From contig CM028920.1 in the NCBI GenBank assembly GCA_016801845.1, positions 6,837,001-6,901,000 on the forward strand: a stretch of 64,000 nt of DNA, in the 5' to 3' direction. Source of the DNA: Polydactylus sextarius. Its lineage: Eukaryota > Chordata > Actinopteri > Polynemidae. Below the pieces are notes generated by a model, which worked only from the letters and a program-made list of their open reading frames with translations, did not search any database and was not told the DNA's origin. Below, piece after piece: positions 33,721 through 46,045 of the stretch (position 1 is its first letter; the number at the start of each line of letters is the position of its first letter). The translations under genes were made by a program, and so were the position numbers.

Positions 33721-35394
33721 ATTGAACTGTAGTTCGAGTAGCAACTGCACATGCACGTGTTTCTTATTATTTATATAATAGCAAAGTATTTACTTAATAT
33801 TTTTCTGTTCTTGTTTTTCTTTGACTTGTGATGGGATTGCACCTCCCTCTTGTTTTCTTTCTCTCTCTCTTTTCCCCCCTACCCTCCGCTTCGCATCCTT
33901 CCTGTCTCACCACAACCAATTCACTGTTTGGTGTTATAATGCTTGGATTAGACAAGCCAGGATTTACACATACAGGAAAGATAAGGGGACATTTTTACGG
34001 CTCGACCACAATTTTAGAGGTGTGCAACGAGAGTCACGGAAACCATTTCTAGACTGCAGACACAGGCTGGAAAATTGGTGTAAGCTACTAAAAACTGGGT
34101 TGTAACATTTTAAAGCCTCGTGGCTTTTCACGGAAACACCTCCCCATACAGAATATATACCTTATTAATCATGTCACTATTAGCATGATTGTCTGTATCC
34201 AGGCAGGCCCGGGGAGCCATATTAACTCTAATACTCTATTTAGTCACACATTCTTTTTTTTTTTTTTTTGCTAATGATAATTGCACTCCAGACTCAAATT
34301 GTCACCTGAAAAAATCGAGTCTTGTCACATAGACATTGTGGAGCCTGTTGGACCCTGGGGCAGTTAGCCACTTTGGTAATCCAGTCTTGGATCTTGCAAA
34401 AGTGCAGAATTGGCAGTGGAACTGGGAATATAATGGATTTGGACAGTCTCAAATGCCACGAGTTTCAGCACCTGGCAAAAAAAAAATAGTTGTTCCTGAT
34501 CAACAATCCCAGTATAAACCAAATATATATATGTATATTAAGGTCATTTTGTGCAGTCAGGGCGCAGCTTGTTGCACTTTCGCGATGTTGGATACACAAC
34601 TTGTGTATTTGGCACCAGTCGTGCAGCCAGGACTTCCCCCGTGGTTCACCGTACTTGTCGGTGACCTGCTGTCCTGTATGGTAATGGTGTCAGTGGGACA
34701 CAGGGTGCTCTGTGTGGTGGCAGCACACTGGCCTGTTGTGACGGTGGCTTGTTAAACAGAGGCCCTGTATGCCCCTCCATGAGTGGCACGTGTGTCCTCC
34801 CCTCGCCACTGCTCTGCTAAATATAGCAACAACAACAATGGCACCGGGAAATACCTGGTTAGAAAAAAAAAAAAAACCTCACCTCAGATGATATCAGTTT
34901 ACAGCCTGAATGAATAAAGCTCAGAGAAATTACATTTTCCACTGATGGCAGACAGGCTAAATACTGAGGACGGTTGTTTTCTGGAGGCTTTAATTTGTTT
35001 CATCCTTTCATGTGTAATTTGGATCAATTTAGATCCATTGGTGTTTGAGTTGACGTTGATGTTTAAGTTCTCAGAAACAAATGTGGAGGTGTATTTTGTT
35101 TATCAGCCGATACTGTGTGTAAAGCATGTTTATTTATAGAAAGAAAATGGCACAAAATATTACTTAAAGTAGTTTTTTCTGCTCATAAAGAAGAATTCTC
35201 TGCTTCATATTTTTACGTCTGTTTTAATCTTTAAACTCTGTTTTATTATATACATAATATAACGTCTTGCTTTATCAGGCCTCGTGCCAATGGCACTAAC
35301 TCTGCTACAAAGTGTTAACCCTTCTATTCCTCCTCTTGCACCATTAGATCAATCCCTGGTGGAATATATCACAGTTACAGCTCTTAAACTTTGT
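33721..35394. other. Unassigned non-coding DNA
   Basis: Contains a poly-T run (34254-34270). Frames of up to 139 codons at 34336-34755 have no recognisable domain and cross an A-rich run. No gene is called. Confidence 0.5.
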
Positions 35395-35690
35395 TGCATA
35401 ATCGTTTGTCGTCTATGTTGGTGTGGACGTCCGTCCAGGACCTCCCTGGGCGGTCCTTCTCTTGGCTGAAAAGCCGCTGGCGATTAAATGAAACTATCAT
35501 CGTCGACGGGAATCATCGCTGCAGGTCCTGATATGGGACAGCCACCGTGCTGTTAAGTAAACGGCACGTTCCTCGATGAGAGGATCTGTCTGTGGCCAGA
35601 CGGCGTGTTAAGGGGACTGTGCAACCTCAGCCGTTGAATTGCATTGAGCTATTGAATGGTCTCTTTCTCCTGAGGCCATCACTCACACAC
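35395..35690. promoter_or_regulatory. Candidate conserved non-coding element, CpG-bearing
   Basis: A GC-richer, repeat-free block contains GCTGGCGATTAAATGAAAC near 35477-35495 and several CpG words. It stands out against AT-rich neighbours and ends at a GT microsatellite. Enhancer-like composition only. Confidence 0.38.
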
Positions 35691-35711
35691 ACAGTTGGGG
35701 TGGAGGGGTGG

Positions 35712-35713
<2 letters not shown>

Positions 35714-35750
<37 letters not shown>
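35714..35750. repeat. (GT)n microsatellite
   Basis: An uninterrupted dinucleotide run of about 18 units. Confidence 0.97.
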
Positions 35751-35753
<3 letters not shown>

Positions 35754-35941
35754 AATGATTTATTGAATAGTAGAAAATAGATTTTAACATGTTTTCAAAC
35801 TTGCAGTGCAGTATAATAGGCTGAAAAGGGCAAATAAATATTATCACTTCAAATTAATAATGATTGATGCAGCGAACACGTCTTATAGCTCGACACTTTA
35901 ACAGGAGAATACATTTAGAATATTCCAACAAAACATACTGA

Positions 35942-36140
35942 AGTTAACTTGTTTTTCTTGTGATATATGGGGATCATTTACTTGTATTTGTACAATTTAT
36001 AGTTTATAGTCTGTAAAAGTCAATGCTAAGTCGGCTATCAGGCATCCAATGTGTGTTTTGAACCGGTATTAATGGTTTTTACTTGTTTTGCAGTTAACTC
36101 GTTTTTCTTGTGATATATTGGGTTAATTTACTTTTATTTA
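35942..36140 (+). repeat. Direct repeat, about 48 bp units 150 bp apart
   Basis: 35942-35990 (agttaacttgtttttcttgt, then gatatatggggatcatttac) recurs at 36092-36140 (agttaactcgtttttcttgt, then gatatattgggttaatttac). The spacer holds family C copy 2 (36021-36080). Confidence 0.75.
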
Positions 36141-37289
36141 TTATAGAAGACTTGGACAGAAAGCAATCTTTTACTAAAGTATAAATAATGACACCTCAGT
36201 GTTAAAATACTCTACATCTTGCTAAAAAAAAGACACTTAATTCCACCGAACACGACTAGTGACTAGCTATTTTTATTCATCGAGCAGGATTTATTTACAT
36301 TTCAGCCCTGTAGGTAACTCCCGGCCTCTTAAGTGTCTTGTTATCTCTGTTAGATGTGTTTGGCCAGCGGAGTGTGAGCTGGACGCTCTATGGTCGTCTT
36401 GTTCAGCATGTTTGCTTTTTGTCACCAGAGTGGCAAGAAGATGGATGAGTCTTTCAATGCCGATAACTCTGGTTTTTGCCACCATTAGCTACCAAGCAGG
36501 CTAACACCCTCCCTCCTCCTCCAGTAATCCCTCTTCATCTCAAATAGACTGGAAAATCTAAGATTGTAGAGCTGTCAGGAGTGACCACTTCTATATTCAG
36601 TCCAACCATGATGGACAACCTGGGTTCATAACCAGAAGTCTCAGTATGTCTCAGTGTTCTTTCGCTCTGTCTGTTCTGTTTCACACACTGTCTGTGTTTG
36701 GAAGAAAAACACACGCACACAAAAGAAGGAAGACAGAGTTCCTAGATCCATCCGAGCTAATTTGTCCACAGGGTTTTGCCAACAACACAAGGATTTAAAC
36801 AACGAGGGAAATTATGTCGAAGTAAACATGCCCGCTCGCATGTAAACTCATCAGCGCTCACTGCGCGTTCCAAATAACTCCGTCTAATTTTCAGAGATGA
36901 AGTGAAGGAAAATGCTTTGCGATGGTGCAGAGAGTTGTCAAGGTTTAAGTTGCCGACTGTAGAAGTTTGCGTCATGGTTCCCAGACTGTGGCCCCGCACG
37001 CGTCACCAACAAGAAGAGCTGGAATATTTCCTTTCAACAGTCATGGGAATCTTAATATTCACAATCCAGCCTTCTGATTGTACCTACTCCACTAAGCTCT
37101 TCTCTCTGCACAACAGCCAAGCATTAGGCATTTTAGCCTCTTGATTAGAGCATAGAACATGATCAACTAATGCTGTAAAACACAGAGGAAACATTGTGGT
37201 TGTATTCTTAAAGGATATTAATTAACCTGATCGATTTCATTTAGTTAAAGTTATTCATATGGTTCAATTTTCATTGGATTCCAGGAAGT
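36141..37289. other. Unassigned non-coding DNA
   Basis: Frames of 60-81 codons occur on both strands over 36259-37144. 36290-36500 is moderately GC-rich and could be an old repeat or element. No domain is recognised. Confidence 0.45.
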
Positions 37290-37380
37290 GGATGGACGGA
37301 CAGATGGATGGATGGATTTGAACTTTTGAATTGGATAGAACTTTATTAATCCATTTATTGATCCACTTGTGAAATAATAT
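37290..37380 (-). mobile_element. Decayed LINE-like 3' tail
   Basis: A GGAT/GATG-type simple repeat is followed by 'tagaactttattaatcc' and 'ttgatccacttgtg'. This resembles in inverse orientation the LINE tail seen better preserved at 20836-20895. Confidence 0.45.
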
Positions 37381-39425
37381 ATAATATAGAATGCTGTGTT
37401 ATGTTAGCTTTCTCTCTAGAAGATCATTTTTGCATGTTAATAGCTTAAATCACAGTCCCCATGTGTCTAGCAAATTTGTCAATATGTTATAAAATTAGTA
37501 TTTTAGCAACTTTGAAACACGATTGCTATTAACGTGAAGTCTTCATACTTGTTCCACTGTCTGACAACAGAAACAGAAAACAACAGTTTTTCTCCCTATG
37601 TCTTCAATTTCATGCATTGACCATATGTGATTTTAACCTTGTCATATTTTAACATAATTGCTCTAATCCTCGTTCCTTGGTTCGTATGAAGGTTCAAGGT
37701 TGCAAATGAGAAGCAGCTTTCACAGAATAAATTCTGAATGTATCCAAACATCTGGTCAGAACATGTAACTCGAGAAAAACTCTGAACCCCTGCAGAAGCT
37801 GAAATAGTTCACACGGCAAGAAAGGCCGGAGTAAAACTGAATGAACATTTTGCATCATATTTTAACGATATTGTTTATTCTGATGGAGGAAAATGTTTGA
37901 TTCACAGGTGATGAGCATAACCAGTATTTAATTTAGCACACTCAGAGTTTTTACTGACTCAGATTTCCCAGTTTGGTTTGACCAAGAAAATTCAGTCACA
38001 GCTTTTGTTAGCTAACGTTAGAGCACATCACCCATGTGGTGATACAGTCTTTTAAAACATCAGCTAAAATTGATCAAAAGTGATGCTACAGAATAAAGGT
38101 ATTGTCTTTTTTCAATTCTATACACCCTTCATCCTTGTTAATCACTAATACCTGTCTTACCCACAATGCAACTGGACAACCGGTGTTGTTCCTAACAGCA
38201 GCCTGGAGCCTTAGACAGAGATAGGAAGACCTGATTTCTAAACAACTCTACACTTTTGGTTTTCACACATTTTGAGTGACATCATACGTGGCAGTCAGAC
38301 TCAAATGACATTACATGCAGTGAACAAGTGTAACCCATTATTATATCACTAGCTTGACTTGTTAAACTTTGTTTCCATTTATTGTGGTTAGAATCTTGTA
38401 TTTACTTTTGCAAAAATACGTCTTTTATTATTGTTTCTGAAAGGGATGTCTTAAGTTATATCCACAGAGACCTCCCACGCAAAGTATCTGTAAACTGAAG
38501 AGGCTGCTGTCTAACAAACTTCTTGACCCTCACATATTTTGAACCAAATGTGTCAGATGTAATCTCTGTCTCACCTGATTTATAGTATACAGTCAAGATT
38601 ACATTGGTACCAAACCATGCAGCCAGCAATCATGATTTAATGCACATCTATTTGCGGCTCCTTTATATCAAAAAAATTTCAGGACCTCCTGTGCTATAGT
38701 ATCAATTACTGAATATTTTAAGAGCTTAGTGGTAGGTAAAGCCCAATGAACAAATATTTGGCATGTCCAAGCAAACATTTTCCCCTGTGTTTAATCGTTG
38801 AGGAGAACAGCAGACCTGTGTAGGTGTCCTTCACTGAGTCCTGGTGCCACATAAACACTTGCGGTGGAAGGTGTTTACTTGAATCTCCAGTAGACGTGTG
38901 CTCAGCGTCCACGGAACAACTTAAATGTGTTGGTTGCATGGCCAATTTGACCTTCTTGAGAACTTGTGGCAAGTGTGTGTGTTTGTAACATATCTATTAC
39001 AAACATAGGGGTGAAAATGCTGCTGGAAATTAGAGACGTTTGGAATGAACGGAGGTCCTCCTCCCTCGTATCTGAAAGTATCTTTTGTTTGTTGTATTGC
39101 AAGGGTAAAAGGTCAGTGTGGAGCCTACACATACATACACAAATTATTTTACATGCTAGAATAATAAAGATCAAGCCAAGCATTCTAAAATTATGTTTTT
39201 AATAGAACATCTGCTTTATCAAATGTTTTAACTTTCATAAGGAATAAAGGAAACTGAACCATTTCAGTGGGTTTATTGTACATTATAAAGCAAAATCTGA
39301 CTCTTTGGAGATTGTTGCTTTCAGAGTTATTGATGTTTCCTTCATTGTAACTCATACGGCACAAAACCGCATCAGCCAAATGCTTCAAATGTAAATGTGA
39401 AACCCAAGTATTGTCTTCCTCAGCA
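37381..39425. other. Unassigned AT-rich DNA
   Basis: No gene or known repeat is recognised. Short frames at 38718-39388 have no domain. Confidence 0.5.
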
Positions 39426-39680
39426 GGAAGTTTTCTGGAGGTTAGCAGCCTCTCATAAGGGGGACGTGTCAGCCTAATAATGCGACTATATCACAAGACG
39501 GATATGGACATTAAAATTCAGAGGGATGTTGGTACAAAGGTTCTCCTGAGACTTTCCTCTCTTGCGCTAATATATATTAATTTATGCAGAGACGTATCGA
39601 AAGGCACGCTTACAGCGGTGTGTGTTACGTTACTTGTGAGGAACTTCCTTTATGACAGTCATTACTTAGCCCTAACCTTT
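39426..39680. promoter_or_regulatory. Possible conserved non-coding element
   Basis: A simple-repeat-free, CpG-bearing segment includes GCCTAATAATGCGAC near 39472-39486 and TTGCGCTAATATATATTAATTT near 39562-39583. Composition differs from neighbours. Weak call. Confidence 0.3.
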
Positions 39681-40545
39681 GTCTAACCCTGAACTGGACC
39701 CAAATCTTGCACTGTCTGGGACTGTGTCATCTGCCGTGTGGGAGACAGCTCCGGATATATCCCATTGCAGAGTTTGGGGAAGTGACTATACACTGCTTTA
39801 TTATTGGATATGGGTAAAATTATCTTCCATATATTTACCAAACCTCATGGTCCTCTAACTTGAAGCTTCTCTTTTTGTGTAAATAAAAACAAAACACACT
39901 ACTCGAGGACACGTCTAATAATTCACAAAATCTCCACTATTGGGGTGGCAAGTCAAAGAGTGTTTTTCAACAGCAACTGGTATTTTCTTATTGGTGGTAG
40001 CAGTTTTATTGGGTGGTTTCCTACTTTTATTCACAAGGGGCAGTAATGAACCCAGTACAGCTTAGCACGAGTTGAAGAATGAGACTGTCATCCGAAGAAA
40101 AACGGCAACACGAGTTGTTTCAGTCCAAAATGATGACTTTGAGATGTCGTCTTAATTAGGACTAGTGTGCATTGGGAGCAAAGGAGTGACATTACAGAAC
40201 CACAAAGGAAAACTGGGTCATGAGAGCAGGAGGTATGAACACTGAAGGCCACTTTTTTTTGCTTTTGCTGCTTTCAACCAAGTAGTTAACACTGGTTTCC
40301 GTTAACCATACAACAGCAATCAAGTAATGTTTTTTTGCCTAAACCTCACCAAACCTCAATTAAAGTCTTTTCAAGATCATAACTCAGATTTATTTTTTTT
40401 TCCGCCTAGTTTTTTTGGAAGACGAAGAAAAACGACATTGTCCCTGCTGATGGAGGCAGCGGATCAGAAAACGGTAATATGTGTCATTCTGGAGAGGCAG
40501 CTGTTTGATTTGGAGGACTTGTCGTAAAGACTGTGAAAGTGACGA
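39681..40545. other. Unassigned non-coding DNA
   Basis: No gene or known repeat is recognised. Confidence 0.5.
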
Positions 40546-41105
40546 AATAGATTTCCAGCGAGCGGACGCTTTGATCAGTCTGAGATGGCGATTTTATTAT
40601 TGTCGACTCTTCTTGTAAAAGAGTTGTGACAGTGAAAATGTAAAGATTTGCATCTTGGCTTCTCAGCTCCCCACCTTTTCTCTGTGGACCTATAAATTTA
40701 CATCAGTCTTTCTGTAGAGAGGAGGAAGAGGAGAAGGAGGAAGTAGACTGAAACATGGGACAGGAAATGGTTTATTGGGTCACCATCTATTCACAGTGAT
40801 CACTTTTTAATCCTTGTGGAGAGGGCAGATGCACATTTATTCCTCTTGTAAATGCAGGAAGGAGCTGTTAGAGAACGTCTCTTGTGAATTTACCGTAAGA
40901 GATCCTTCGGTATAATAAAAGCAATGGCCGCAATTTAGCATGACACAGCTTCCTGTGAGAGAGATCAGACCCCGAGGCCAAGTCAAACAGCTGAATTCAA
41001 GCTGATTGAATAAGTGGCGCGCTCCACCGAGTCTTCCCATTCACTTTCACACTCTAACACCCATCTCTCGTTTTGACGTACCATGTTTGACAGCGCAAAA
41101 AAAGC
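40546..41105. promoter_or_regulatory. Candidate conserved non-coding element
   Basis: About 560 bases have almost no simple repeats apart from a short GGA-rich tract (40719-40744), with CpG boxes (gccgcaatttagcatg, gtggcgcgctccaccgag) and an inverted GAATTCAAGC-type palindrome near 40993-41002. A 67-codon minus-strand frame has no domain. Enhancer-like composition. Confidence 0.35.
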
Positions 41106-44100
41106 TGTTTTAGTTCAAAATATTTGCTCAATAATTCAGAGACAGATGTGCTCGTATTCCCATAGATTTGATTTCACGCAACTTGAAATAAAAGCTCCCA
41201 CCCCCTCCTCCTGCTCATAAAACGCACCAGTAAGCTGAGTCTGCTGTGGGTACGTTATTTTGCACATGGAGGGAGGGGATACATTTCAGATTGTTATCAA
41301 GGATTGTCCAAAGACTACACATGCCTTCACTGCTATACTGGGGTCTTGGCAGAGCAGTATATTTGCACAGTTCCTCATGCACACCGACAGGCTTATGGAG
41401 TCAGTCACACTATTACATTTCGGTTGCTTGTATGCCAGTAAAAATGTTGTATTCATGTCTTCTTGTGGATGCTGATTTGGCACTTAGAGTTACAGACTTG
41501 AGCTGCTCAGATCATTTTTGGTGCACATGCCCAAGGACGTGTCAAGATTTTATACCAAAACATGCTCAAGTAGATGGAAAGAGAAGGATTATTCCCTCAG
41601 CTATTCAACAGAAGGGGGGCACACTTATAATTCTGCACATGTATCGCAGGAAGAACATTGATGTCTATTTTTGCACCGTGTCCATCATGTCTATCTTCAG
41701 TTTGTCTGTAGTTTCTGTGCTGTATCTGTCATTCATACTGAACAGAAACTGTCAGTTCCTTCTGATGTGATGTTGATTTAGTGTTGTTGAAGGACAGGCA
41801 GAACGTTAAAATTCTGATTTGTGATCACGAACAGGCCATAATGTCTTTATATGTACTTGGTCTTTGCTATTTGAATTTACAGTCCATCTGAAGACTTTGT
41901 ACCACACTGCTGCATTCAGCTTGTCGGCATTTTGCCCAACAAGTCAGCAGTTAAACAGGATCACAGTATTGTCTGGAAGAGAGGGTGCAGTAGCATATTT
42001 ATATTGAAAAACCTGAGTAAAACCTGAATAAATATTACATATTTATCACATCTGATGCTTCAACTCGTAGATACCAGACTTCAACTTTTACCTTTTAACA
42101 CATGTTCATCTCAGTGCTGAGGACATTCAGCACATTCAATCTGATTTGATAAACAACCTGGCTTAACTTGTAACAGTGACACATTTCCCCTATGATAATT
42201 TTCCAAAGCTGTTCAGTGCTTCTTCTTCTTCAGATGCAAATTAATTACTGAGCCATTTTCTTTTTCACATTGAACCAAACAAAGCTCCGGTAATGCTGCT
42301 CCAGTGTGAGATTTTCAGATAGCGCACCAGAGTTCAGGCATCACACCATAGTGATGACAAAGTATTGTCCATGTCATACTGGTCGTCCCTTTTCACACAG
42401 ACATAGATTCCCTCTGCTGTCAGTTAAAAGGTAATACAAAAATGCTGCCATATTCCATTCCACCTTTTACACAAAGCAGAGAGGTGAAATTAAGATGCTA
42501 CCTTGAAAGTGGCTATTGTTTCACCAGAAACCCAAGAAAAAGTTACTAGAAAAGTTCTGACCACCATTATTTATCTCATCTCAACTAACTCATCATCTCC
42601 TTTCAGTGCTTTCATGTCACGACAGACAAACATTGATGGGCAAACATAGCATATTAAACTCTGTTTAATGTGAAATGAAAAAAACTCAGCAGATAACTCA
42701 ATAAAGATAACTTAGAAAAGCATCCCCACATGAAACCTTCTTTATTTGTAAGGTTACATGCGTTTCATTGTAAAATGTGACTATATCACAATGCTCCAAG
42801 GCTCCAGCTGACCAGCTTAGTGATGTCACCCTCTTAAAACCAGACGTGTGGTATACCCAAGGCCACATGAACGTTTTATATTTCAACTGTACCTGTCTTG
42901 ACATCTTCATAGGTTTGGCCAAAAGACTTATTGCTTCGACACAGGGTGTATACAGTTCATATCAAATTCCTTTTCTGAGCTTTGAGTTATACTGTCAGAG
43001 GAAGCCAAAATAATTCAAAGAAATCTATAAAGAAGTTTATTTTGACAAATGGTGCAACACAATACCCTCCAGCCTTCCAGACAATAGTGCAATCTGATCA
43101 TTTGATATCAGAAATACACCGTTCCAGAGAGAGACTTGGCAAACAGGCTGCATATTATTGTGTGAAGGTAGTGCATAAGAGTTTTTTTTTTGGTGGTAGC
43201 TGACTGGCAGGTTTATTGGGCATGATGTAACTCGATCTCCAGTGTCCTGAAAACTGATGTAGTTTGTGTCGCAGCCCTGTCTGATTCATCAAGATCCCAT
43301 AAAAGCCAAGAACAGACCAACCTTCTCCTAACCCAGTGCTTTCAGCCTCCTGTCATCGCAAAGCCTCAGGCCAAAAATGTTTAGTTTGGAGATTACATCA
43401 ACATTTACCCACACGTCAAATATCAAATAAAAGAGGACATTAATTAGACCAAATCTGATGTAGTGTGGTCTCTTTGAAGATAGTCTAACACGTGTAAAGC
43501 TGTGTTTCTGGTTTTTATATTTTATTCTACCTTCCTCTTCTTCTTTGCTCTCAGACTGTAGTCGCTCGACATCCGTGGGTTTCTTTAGGATTCTTCTGAA
43601 GCCACAGATTGGGTTTTTAAACAAACTCCTGCGACTTCATCACAGCTTTGGGGTTAACAGATGAGCTATCATCATTTTCTTCTTGGAAAACCAGCTTGTT
43701 CCATTGTATTTTTTTTCTTGGAAAATAAGTCAGCATTTCTTGTCTTTGGAATGTAACATACATTAATACCAGACGTGAACAAGTACACACTGGCTAATAA
43801 CAAACAGTGTCAGGAGTGACAGCGGGCAGGATTTTCTTTATTTTGTGCTACCATTCTACTTCAATCATTCCACAGAAGCAGAGAAAATGAGACATACTGT
43901 TAAATATTATAGTCGGGTTCCCTCTAGGCAACCAGCTACAAAAGAATAAATAAATGAAAAAAAATAAAAAATGGAGAATCCCATCTGTTTAAGAAACAAT
44001 AACAGAGAAATATTGGTGGTTAAACTCAATGAAGTTATCATTTATATATACACAGTCCGCATTCTAGACAAAGAAATAAAAAAGGAAGGAGATGGGAAGT

Positions 44101-44739
44101 AAAAAATCTTCTTTTTCTTTGACCCAAATCTGCCATGTTGAGGTAAATTTCATCTCCAGGAAAGAGAATCCCACAAATCTCTGCCAACAGACAGACCGAC
44201 ATGGACAGAATGGTTCCATCAATGGGCCGTGAAGGCTGAATTTAAAGTATCTCTTTTATAGCAAAGGGAAAAATATAAATATTGTTCTTGAAGAAACTTG
44301 GACTTGACAATTTCAATCAAAGATTTTGAAAACTCTCTGATGTTGCACAAATGAACTCATAGGTCCAAGAGTTCAGCTGAACGATTTGTCAGTGTCCCAT
44401 GAGAGCGTTTCTACTGTTTTTTTGCAGCCAAAATATCTCTCAGTCCCAAACCATCACATTCTGCACTGTGAATTCACTTGCCATTTCAGTTGGAAAGTAT
44501 TAGTAAGTAGCTTTTATAACTTTACAAGGATGTTTGGGGCAGAAGAGTGTTTAGGGCCATAAACTTTAGCTGTTATTAGATAGGATATGATCCTTTGGTA
44601 CACAGTTTAAAACAGTTAAAAGATAGTAGACAATAAGTCAGAGTCTGTCAGAAGATGAGAGGAAATATGCACCCAGTAGAGGAAGTGTTATTGCAAAGTT
44701 CTGCATTGCAAAAGTCCTTGTATTTATCTAATGGAATAG
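41106..44739. other. Unassigned non-coding DNA
   Basis: The longest open frame of the window (41246-41770) lies here. Its first ATG is at 41321, giving 150 codons, but it has no domain and overlaps frames on other phases and strands. I see no other gene, RNA or clear repeat. Confidence 0.5.
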
Positions 44740-45291
44740 ATTAAGATTTCAGGAAATATGCTTATTCACTCCCTGTCTGACATTTGAACAAGAAGATCAA
44801 TACCATACTCCAAAGCTCGAGCCATGACACGGTTAGCCTTGCATAGCATCAATGGTAGAAGCAGGGGAAACAGTTACCCTGACTGTGTCTGCCACCACTT
44901 TCCAGACAAGATGCAGTTTTATGGAGGGTTATATACTAAACTATGTCTTGGCCGGACGCAGGGACTTCCTGGATTCTTAAGATTATCAGAAGATGTTCTT
45001 GCCAAGCAATAAATATCTCAAGACTCCAGGAAGACACTGCACCCTGCAAAAGAAATAGTATAAAGCACTTTGAAACCATAACTTGTTGTTTTTTATTCAT
45101 ACATTTTTTGTACAGATCATAGGAAAGACATTAAGATAAAGCTAAGTTAGCTGTTTCTGTGTCCAGTGTCTGCTAAGCTAAGCTAAGCTAATCAAGTGGC
45201 TTCATATTTAGCATTCAGATATGAATGTGGTATCAATCATATCAACCTACTCTCGGCAAAAAAGCAAATGGGCATCTTTCATCAAATGTCC
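44740..45291. mobile_element. Foldback element with long imperfect inverted arms
   Basis: The left arm (about 44745-44975) and right arm (about 45023-45290) are inverted copies. 'ggacttcctgga' at 44962-44973 pairs with 'tccaggaagacac' at 45025. 'ctatgtcttggcc' (44941) pairs with 'gcaaaagaaatag' (45046-45058). 'gatcaataccatac' (44795-44808) pairs with 'gtggtatcaatc' (45227-45238). The spacer is about 50 bases. The text matches a widespread teleost non-coding repeat. No transposase is present, so it would be non-autonomous. The 62- and 93-codon frames inside are artefacts. Confidence 0.8.
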
Positions 45292-45979
45292 ACTGTTCCT
45301 AATGAGACTTAATTTATCTCTAGTATCTGTACAGGGCAGAACAGCGTTTGTGTTACATGTAATAGCTAATCCTGGCTGTATTATGATTTATGGATGTGTC
45401 TTGTCGGGCTCATTCTGTGTTTCTATCAGCTTCTGGAAAAAACTACTCATGTCAGAGGTAATTATCGCACACCGGACATGTGGGTGTTACTTACAAGTGT
45501 GAAATTGACTGATGTTGGCAATCCTGAGTAATAAAACATAAATTCATCGCTCATATTACCACAAAGTCAGTCAACTCCAATTATGAATATAAGCGTGGCT
45601 GCTTTCAACATATCACAACAAATTGGATGTGGTTGATATAAATTTGAAGTTGCAGTAGAAAACCTGAAAGTGATATTAGCCTGGAATTATTTAATGCTTG
45701 TGTGTAAAATACCAAAATAATGATTGTACTAATACATACGATTATCTACAGCAATTCCTTATCTCACTCTCACCTTCTCCACCCTCCATCTTTCTCTCCA
45801 GCGCAATTTGTCACTATGACAAATATAGCTTGTAGCTAAATGTGTCCTATTGTCCCCAGGCTGCATTAAACACCAGTCATGAAAAAGTCATTGCTAACAG
45901 CCAGACATCCTGATCCAGCCCCTGTCATGGTAGATACATTAAGCTTCCCTGACTGCCGCCTCCTCCCCTCACCCCTTGT
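45292..45979. other. Unassigned non-coding DNA
   Basis: No feature is recognised apart from the foldback element's flank. Confidence 0.5.
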
Positions 45980-46045
45980 GGAGAGGGAGTAGGAGGGAGA
46001 TGAGGAGAGTAAACAGGAGGAGGAGGAGGAGAAGGAGGAGGATGT
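45980..46045. repeat. Polypurine GGA tract
   Basis: A plus-strand GGA/GAG run with few interruptions. Long Pro/Ser-rich minus-strand frames over 45866-46258 arise from it and are not genes. Confidence 0.85.

Noticed and set aside
41246..41770. Longest open frame in the window (174 codons)
   Set aside because: It begins at GTG; the first ATG is at 41321, leaving 150 codons. No domain, signal or exon context was recognised, and other frames overlap it on both strands.
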